25,235 bases of DNA, taken from NCBI GenBank assembly GCA_043802925.1, contig JAZDKP010000047.1, positions 1 to 25,235 of the forward strand, written 5' to 3'. The position numbers and the translations under genes were made by a program. Below the pieces are notes generated by a model. That model ran no database searches, was not told the origin of the DNA, and saw only the letters and a program-made list of their open reading frames with translations. This DNA is from JAZDKP01 sp043802925. GTDB taxonomy: Bacteria; Fibrobacterota; OXYB2-FULL-49-7; JAEUSG01. Below, piece by piece: positions 21,144 through 25,235 of this stretch (positions are counted from its first letter, which is position 1; each line of letters starts with the position of its first letter).

Positions 21144-24100
21144 ATGGTAGCCAGCGGTTCCCCGGTGCTTCTTTCACGCCGTCTGGCACAACTGCGTTTG
21201 CGCTTTGCATTGGCGGAGGCTGCGAGTGCATTGATTCTCTGGGCCGCGTCCCTGTCCCTGCTGACCCTTCTTTCTGTTTCCATTCTCCATCTTGCCGGTC
21301 CTCTGTTTTCCGGGCTCGGGTTCCGTCTCTTCGCTCTGCTCTCAGTTTGTGCGCTTGCGGCATGTTTGCTGGTACCGCTTCGCTGGTTTTTCATGCCGGT
21401 CCCTCGACTCACGCGTCGTCTTGAGGCGCTTCGTCCTGAATTCGGCTCGGGCATCACCGGCGCGCAGGAACTCACGGATGACGCATCAGTGCTGGCCGCA
21501 GCCTATGTCGCAACCATGGGGCAGCGCGTCACGGGCTACAGGGTATTTGACAGCGTGCGACGCGGACGGATACGTACACAGGGGTTTATGCTTGCCGTTG
21601 GGGCCGCGGGGTGTTCCCTGTTTTTTCTGATGTATCCCGGGACTTTCCGCGAGGCGCGTTCTCTTCTGCCTGCTTTGTTTAAGATGGAGGCCGCACACAT
21701 CCCCACTCCGGACGCTGTGCACGCCCTGCCGGTTGTGCGCGTGGGTGACATCACGCTCCAGTACGATTATCCCGCCTATACCCGCCTTCCTTCGCGCATC
21801 GAAAAAAACTGTTCCGGCCGCATCCGTTGCATCAAAGGCACGGTTGTGCACTGGACCGGCAGGACGGAGCGTCCCCTCGACAAAGCCACCGTTGTCCTGG
21901 GTTCCGGTGCCGCCATTACCGGCAAAGCCCAGGGCCGAACGCTCGCGTTCTCCTTTACGATCCTGCAGCCCGATCGTTATGAGGTCAAGGGACAGGAAAC
22001 GGCCGGGAAAGAGGCCCTGCTTTTTTCCGACAGCATCGTGTGCGAGGCGGATGAACACCCTTCCATTGAAATCGAAGCCGCTGCCAACCCCATGGTTGTG
22101 CGCAAGCGAGAGGCCATTGCCTTTGCTTTCCGGGCGCGGGATGATTTTGGTCTGCGCGAGGTCAACGCCCTTTTCCTCAAGAACGGAGTGGAGCAGCGGT
22201 TCAAGCTGCTGGATGCGGGGGACCGGAAATCGCTTTCCGAACAGTCCGGTTTTGACCTCACGCCGCTTCTGCTTGCGGAAGGCGACCAGGTGCTGCTCGT
22301 GCTTGAAGCGGTCGACAACGACGCGGTCTCGGGCCGCAAGCGCGGCCACTCATCACCCCTGGCCCTTACGGTTCTGGACGAAAGCCGGGCGCACCTGGAG
22401 ATAACCCGTGCGCTGGAGGCGCTGATGGAAAAGATGGTAATGCTTCTTGCGGACCATCTCGAGAATGGATTCCGCGCGGGAGAGGACCGTGATCGTGTCT
22501 TCATGGCCGCTGCAACGCTGGATGCGCGCTCCTTTGAAGTCCTCCAGGACTGCGGGGCGCTTAAGGGCAGGATGGAATCCGACCCGCAGACCTCTGCCGA
22601 GGTGTTTGAGGCCCTGGACGCCTTCCTGGCCTCCTTTGGCGCGGCTGTGGAAGCCCGCAAGGCCGAGTGCAACCGGGTGGCCATGTCCGGCCGCAGCGTG
22701 GACTCCCTGCTGCTCCTTGCCGAGGAGCGTGAAATCGGGGAACTCGAGAACATCCTTTTCTTTCTGGACGAGGCACGCGAGCGGGAGAAAGTGCAGAACG
22801 CGCTTTCGGACGCGGAAGACATTGTGCGCCGGCAGAAGGCGCTGGAGGAAAAGCTCAAGGACGCGGCTTCGGACGAGAAGATACGGGCGCTGCGCGAGGA
22901 ATTTGAGAAGCTGCAGAAAGACCTCGCCAACTTGTTTGAAAAGCTTCAAAAGGGAAACAAGGAGAACCCGCTTCCCGGCGAGTTCCTGAACCAGGACGCC
23001 ATAAAGTCTCTGCCAAAGGACCAATTGGCCGAAAGCCTCGAAAAAATTCAGAAGGCGCTCGACAAAAAGGACGCCGAGGGTGCCATGGCCGAAATGATGA
23101 AGCTCCGGGACCTCCTGGACCAGATGAGTGGCGCGCTGAACAATGCGGCGAACCAGTTTATGCAGGAAAGCTTTGCCAAGCAGGCCGAGGCCATGGAGAA
23201 AGCCATGAATGAACTCGACAAGATGATTGCCCAGCAGACAAAGCTCAACGAGGAGGGCGACCGCACCCTGGAGGAAGTCGGCCGGGAAGCGTTTGAGCGG
23301 AAGCTTGCGCAGGCGCAGGCGCTGCGTCAGGAGGCGGTGCAGCGGTTGTTTACCGCGCTTCTCAACCGCCTGGGCGACGTCAAAGGCCTTAAAGCCGGCA
23401 AAGAGGGAGAGCCCGCACTCTCGCAGATGCGCTCCCTCGGCCAGGCCACGGAAGAGGCGCGCCGCCAGTATCAGGAAAAGGCACAGGACCGCGCCGTGCG
23501 TACGCTCCTTGAAAACCGGGCCCGGTTTGAGCGTCTCGGCCAGGCATTGGACGGGTATCCCGACAGCGCACAGGCTGTACGGAACGCGGACTCTGCCGCT
23601 GGGCTCAACGAGGATCTGCTCTCGCTGCTTTTTCAGCGTTATCCGGGCATCGATAAGATGCTTTCAAAAGAGCAGGCAGCGGCCATGGGGAAAATGGCCA
23701 ACCAGCAGGGCGGCCTTTCACGTAAAATGAACGGCATGGCCCAGTCGCTTCAATCCATGCTTGAGGGCATGGGCCCGTCCGGAAAAGCCCTGGGCGAATC
23801 CATGGATGGCGCGGTCTCGGGATTGGGGTCCAGCTTCAGCCAACTCAGCCAGTATAACCTTCCTTCCGCGCTCCCTTCCGGCAAGAGCGGCCTTTATTAC
23901 ATGTCGCGGCTCCGCGAAGGGCTCCAGCAGTCCCTGCAGCAGATGAAGCAGGGGGGCGGTATGTGCGGCATGCCCGGACGCCGCGGCACCGGCAGGGACG
24001 GCCGGACCGGGCTGAAAGAGGGGCCGGTGGAGATTGGCAAGGAAGGGGAGGGCGGAAAACTGAAACAGATGATTAAGGACGCCATCAAGGAAAAAGGGCC

Positions 24101-24152
24101 CGAACAGTATGACAAGGACAATAAGAAATATTATGAGCGTCTTGGGAATTAA
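21144..24152 (+). CDS. DUF4175-like membrane protein with long coiled-coil region
   Basis: The protein has 1002 residues. Hydrophobic helices lie at about 24-48, 58-80 and 150-172, giving an N-terminal membrane module. A beta-rich region follows (about 190-420), with ITLQYDYPAYTRLPSR, TVVHWTGRT and AFAFRARDDFGLREVNALFLKNG resembling extracytoplasmic Ig-like modules. From about 430 the protein is predicted helical and coiled coil, with many E, K, Q and A residues (such as RRQKALEEKLKDAASDEKI). The C-terminal part is Met/Gly/Gln-rich. This matches the DUF4175-like architecture of large envelope proteins common in Fibrobacterota and Bacteroidota relatives, whose function is unknown. A TATATT lies only seven bases before the ATG, with no ribosome site. 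The 3' end overlaps the next gene by 20 bases. Confidence 0.78.
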   Translation: MVASGSPVLLSRRLAQLRLRFALAEAASALILWAASLSLLTLLSVSILHLAGPLFSGLGFRLFALLSVCALAACLLVPLRWFFMPVPRLTRRLEALRPEFGSGITGAQELTDDASVLAAAYVATMGQRVTGYRVFDSVRRGRIRTQGFMLAVGAAGCSLFFLMYPGTFREARSLLPALFKMEAAHIPTPDAVHALPVVRVGDITLQYDYPAYTRLPSRIEKNCSGRIRCIKGTVVHWTGRTERPLDKATVVLGSGAAITGKAQGRTLAFSFTILQPDRYEVKGQETAGKEALLFSDSIVCEADEHPSIEIEAAANPMVVRKREAIAFAFRARDDFGLREVNALFLKNGVEQRFKLLDAGDRKSLSEQSGFDLTPLLLAEGDQVLLVLEAVDNDAVSGRKRGHSSPLALTVLDESRAHLEITRALEALMEKMVMLLADHLENGFRAGEDRDRVFMAAATLDARSFEVLQDCGALKGRMESDPQTSAEVFEALDAFLASFGAAVEARKAECNRVAMSGRSVDSLLLLAEEREIGELENILFFLDEAREREKVQNALSDAEDIVRRQKALEEKLKDAASDEKIRALREEFEKLQKDLANLFEKLQKGNKENPLPGEFLNQDAIKSLPKDQLAESLEKIQKALDKKDAEGAMAEMMKLRDLLDQMSGALNNAANQFMQESFAKQAEAMEKAMNELDKMIAQQTKLNEEGDRTLEEVGREAFERKLAQAQALRQEAVQRLFTALLNRLGDVKGLKAGKEGEPALSQMRSLGQATEEARRQYQEKAQDRAVRTLLENRARFERLGQALDGYPDSAQAVRNADSAAGLNEDLLSLLFQRYPGIDKMLSKEQAAAMGKMANQQGGLSRKMNGMAQSLQSMLEGMGPSGKALGESMDGAVSGLGSSFSQLSQYNLPSALPSGKSGLYYMSRLREGLQQSLQQMKQGGGMCGMPGRRGTGRDGRTGLKEGPVEIGKEGEGGKLKQMIKDAIKEKGPEQYDKDNKKYYERLGN

Positions 24153-25235
24153 ATCCGCTATTGCCGTCTGCGCGGCTGTTTTCGTGCTGAACGCTGCTGT
24201 GGCGGAGAACGATTCCGGCCCTGCGCTGGCCATGCGGCTGCTCCAGGAGGGCAACGTCCTTGCTGCGGACAGCCTGGCTGGACGGTTGGCAACGGGCAAC
24301 CCGTCCGACCCGTATGTTGCCTATCTGTATTCCATGACACGCTACGAGGCCGGAGCCTATGCGCAGGCCCTGGAACAGGCGCACCGTTCCCTCGATAATC
24401 TTCCGGCGGTCTCTTCGTCCTTGCGCGCCCACCTGGTCGACAATGCCGCTTATCTTGACAGTGCCGTTGCCGTGCTCAAGGATTTCCGGAAGGTCGAAGG
24501 GACCCATTTTGACTTCTTTTTCAAAAACCCGCGTGACAGCATCCTCGCTGCGGACATCTTTAGCGTGCTTGAGGCCGCGCGCGACCGGCTGGGAGAGGAC
24601 CTCGGCTACCACCCACCTGACAGGATACGCATTGAGGTCTACCCGGACCGCGCCTCCTTCATAACCGTTTCCACGCTTACGGAGGATGAGGTCAACCGCA
24701 CTGGCACTGTGGCGCTCTGCAAGTTTAACCGCATGTTAATCACCTCACCGCGGGTTTTTCTACGCGGCTACGGTTGGCAGGAGACTCTCTGCCACGAGTA
24801 TGCCCATTTTATCATCCACCGCATCGGACGCGGCCGCGTACCCATCTGGCTGCACGAAGCGCTGGCCCATTTCGAAGAGGTGCGCTTTACAGGCGCCAAA
24901 TCGGGCGCGCTCACTCTGCTTGAGCAGGACCTCCTGTACCGCGCCCTCCGGGACAATAAGCTTGTGCCGTTCGCAAAGATGCACCCCTCCATGGCCAAGC
25001 TCAAGGACGCGGAAGAGAGCGGCACGGCCTTTGCCGAGGTGCTGATGGCCGCCAGTTACATCGTGGACCGGGCCGGTTATGCAGGTATCCAGGCCCTTCT
25101 CAAGGGTTGCGCCGAAGGGAAATCGCTTGACTCCCTGCTGCCGGTGATTGCAAAAAGCAACGGTCCTTTCGAACCCGCGCTCTTTGATTACATCCGCTCC
25201 AAGAATTTCAAACCCGTTGAAGGCGTCTCCGTGCT
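24133..25235 (+). CDS. Exported HExxH metallopeptidase (peptidase MA-like), truncated by the window end
   Basis: An open frame starts at the ATG at 24133 and continues without a stop to the window edge, giving 367 codons so far. An N-terminal signal peptide (about 1-24, ending AAVAE) is followed by a helical TPR-like region (about 33-110). The zinc motif HEYAH (H221, E222, H225) sits in ETLCHEYAHFIIH, and the downstream PIWLHEALAHFEE supplies the expected third ligand, E242. This pairing is typical of peptidase MA-like gluzincins (PF13485 type), which are usually envelope proteases. A second His in WLHEAL is not the catalytic motif. It overlaps the DUF4175-like gene by 20 bases, so translational coupling is likely. 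The C-terminus is outside the window. Substrate is unknown. Confidence 0.85.
   Translation, partial: MSVLGIKSAIAVCAAVFVLNAAVAENDSGPALAMRLLQEGNVLAADSLAGRLATGNPSDPYVAYLYSMTRYEAGAYAQALEQAHRSLDNLPAVSSSLRAHLVDNAAYLDSAVAVLKDFRKVEGTHFDFFFKNPRDSILAADIFSVLEAARDRLGEDLGYHPPDRIRIEVYPDRASFITVSTLTEDEVNRTGTVALCKFNRMLITSPRVFLRGYGWQETLCHEYAHFIIHRIGRGRVPIWLHEALAHFEEVRFTGAKSGALTLLEQDLLYRALRDNKLVPFAKMHPSMAKLKDAEESGTAFAEVLMAASYIVDRAGYAGIQALLKGCAEGKSLDSLLPVIAKSNGPFEPALFDYIRSKNFKPVEGVSV

Noticed and set aside
1..25235. CRISPR arrays, insertion sequences, phage genes or attachment-site repeats
   Set aside because: I saw no regularly spaced repeats, transposase or integrase motifs, or duplicated tRNA 3' end; by-eye inspection could miss diverged copies.

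Overview
This is a 25.2 kb GC-rich stretch of bacterial chromosome with short AT-rich promoter gaps. It is densely coding, has one tRNA gene, and shows no phage, insertion-sequence or CRISPR signatures. Several features point to the Fibrobacteres-Chlorobi-Bacteroidetes side of the tree, more likely Fibrobacterota or a related candidate phylum than true Bacteroidota. These are a secreted protein ending in a type IX secretion/FlgD-Ig-like sorting domain, a DUF4175-like giant membrane protein, a CHASE2 Ser/Thr kinase, many starts with weak or absent Shine-Dalgarno sequences, and flagellar-type genes. The taxonomic placement is inference from gene content.

Layout. (1) 157-3933, plus strand: a bifunctional-nuclease-family (DUF151) protein, a TPR plus periplasmic-binding-fold envelope protein, and the biotin gene bioA, tightly packed. 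(2) 3877-7458, minus strand: an EamA-type transporter, a CHASE2-transmembrane-Ser/Thr kinase with its own promoter-like site, and a small helical protein whose 3' end overlaps bioA tail to tail. (3) 7562-11724, plus strand: a coiled-coil membrane protein, a FliK-like hook-length-control homologue, an FlhB C-terminal homologue (the ylqG-ylqH arrangement), and a secreted protein of unknown function. (4) 11819-16024, plus strand: behind a good sigma70-like promoter, a small helical protein, an RsbW/SpoIIAB-like ATPase, a STAS-ATPase fusion, a stand-alone STAS protein (together a partner-switching cassette), and a parvulin-like/TPR envelope lipoprotein, closed by a hairpin terminator. (5) 16092-18194: the DNA helicase recG with its own terminator. 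(6) 18344-19699: a secreted CBM9-like protein with a C-terminal sorting domain, preceded by a sigma54-type promoter match. (7) 19760-21115: a small minus-strand gene, tRNA-Leu(UAA), and a secreted unknown. (8) 21144 to the window end: a DUF4175-like membrane/coiled-coil protein overlapping an incomplete HExxH metallopeptidase.

Working picture: most genes serve the cell envelope, secretion or signalling. The most unusual block is region 4. There, a kinase-type anti-sigma module, a single polypeptide carrying both an antagonist (STAS) and an anti-sigma-type ATPase, and a free antagonist are encoded together without a sigma factor or PP2C phosphatase. Both ATPase domains keep the N box and glycine box but lack the canonical D-x-G motif. 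No wholly new system can be demonstrated from sequence alone, but this cassette, the kinase pair in region 2 and the secreted unknowns are the best candidates.
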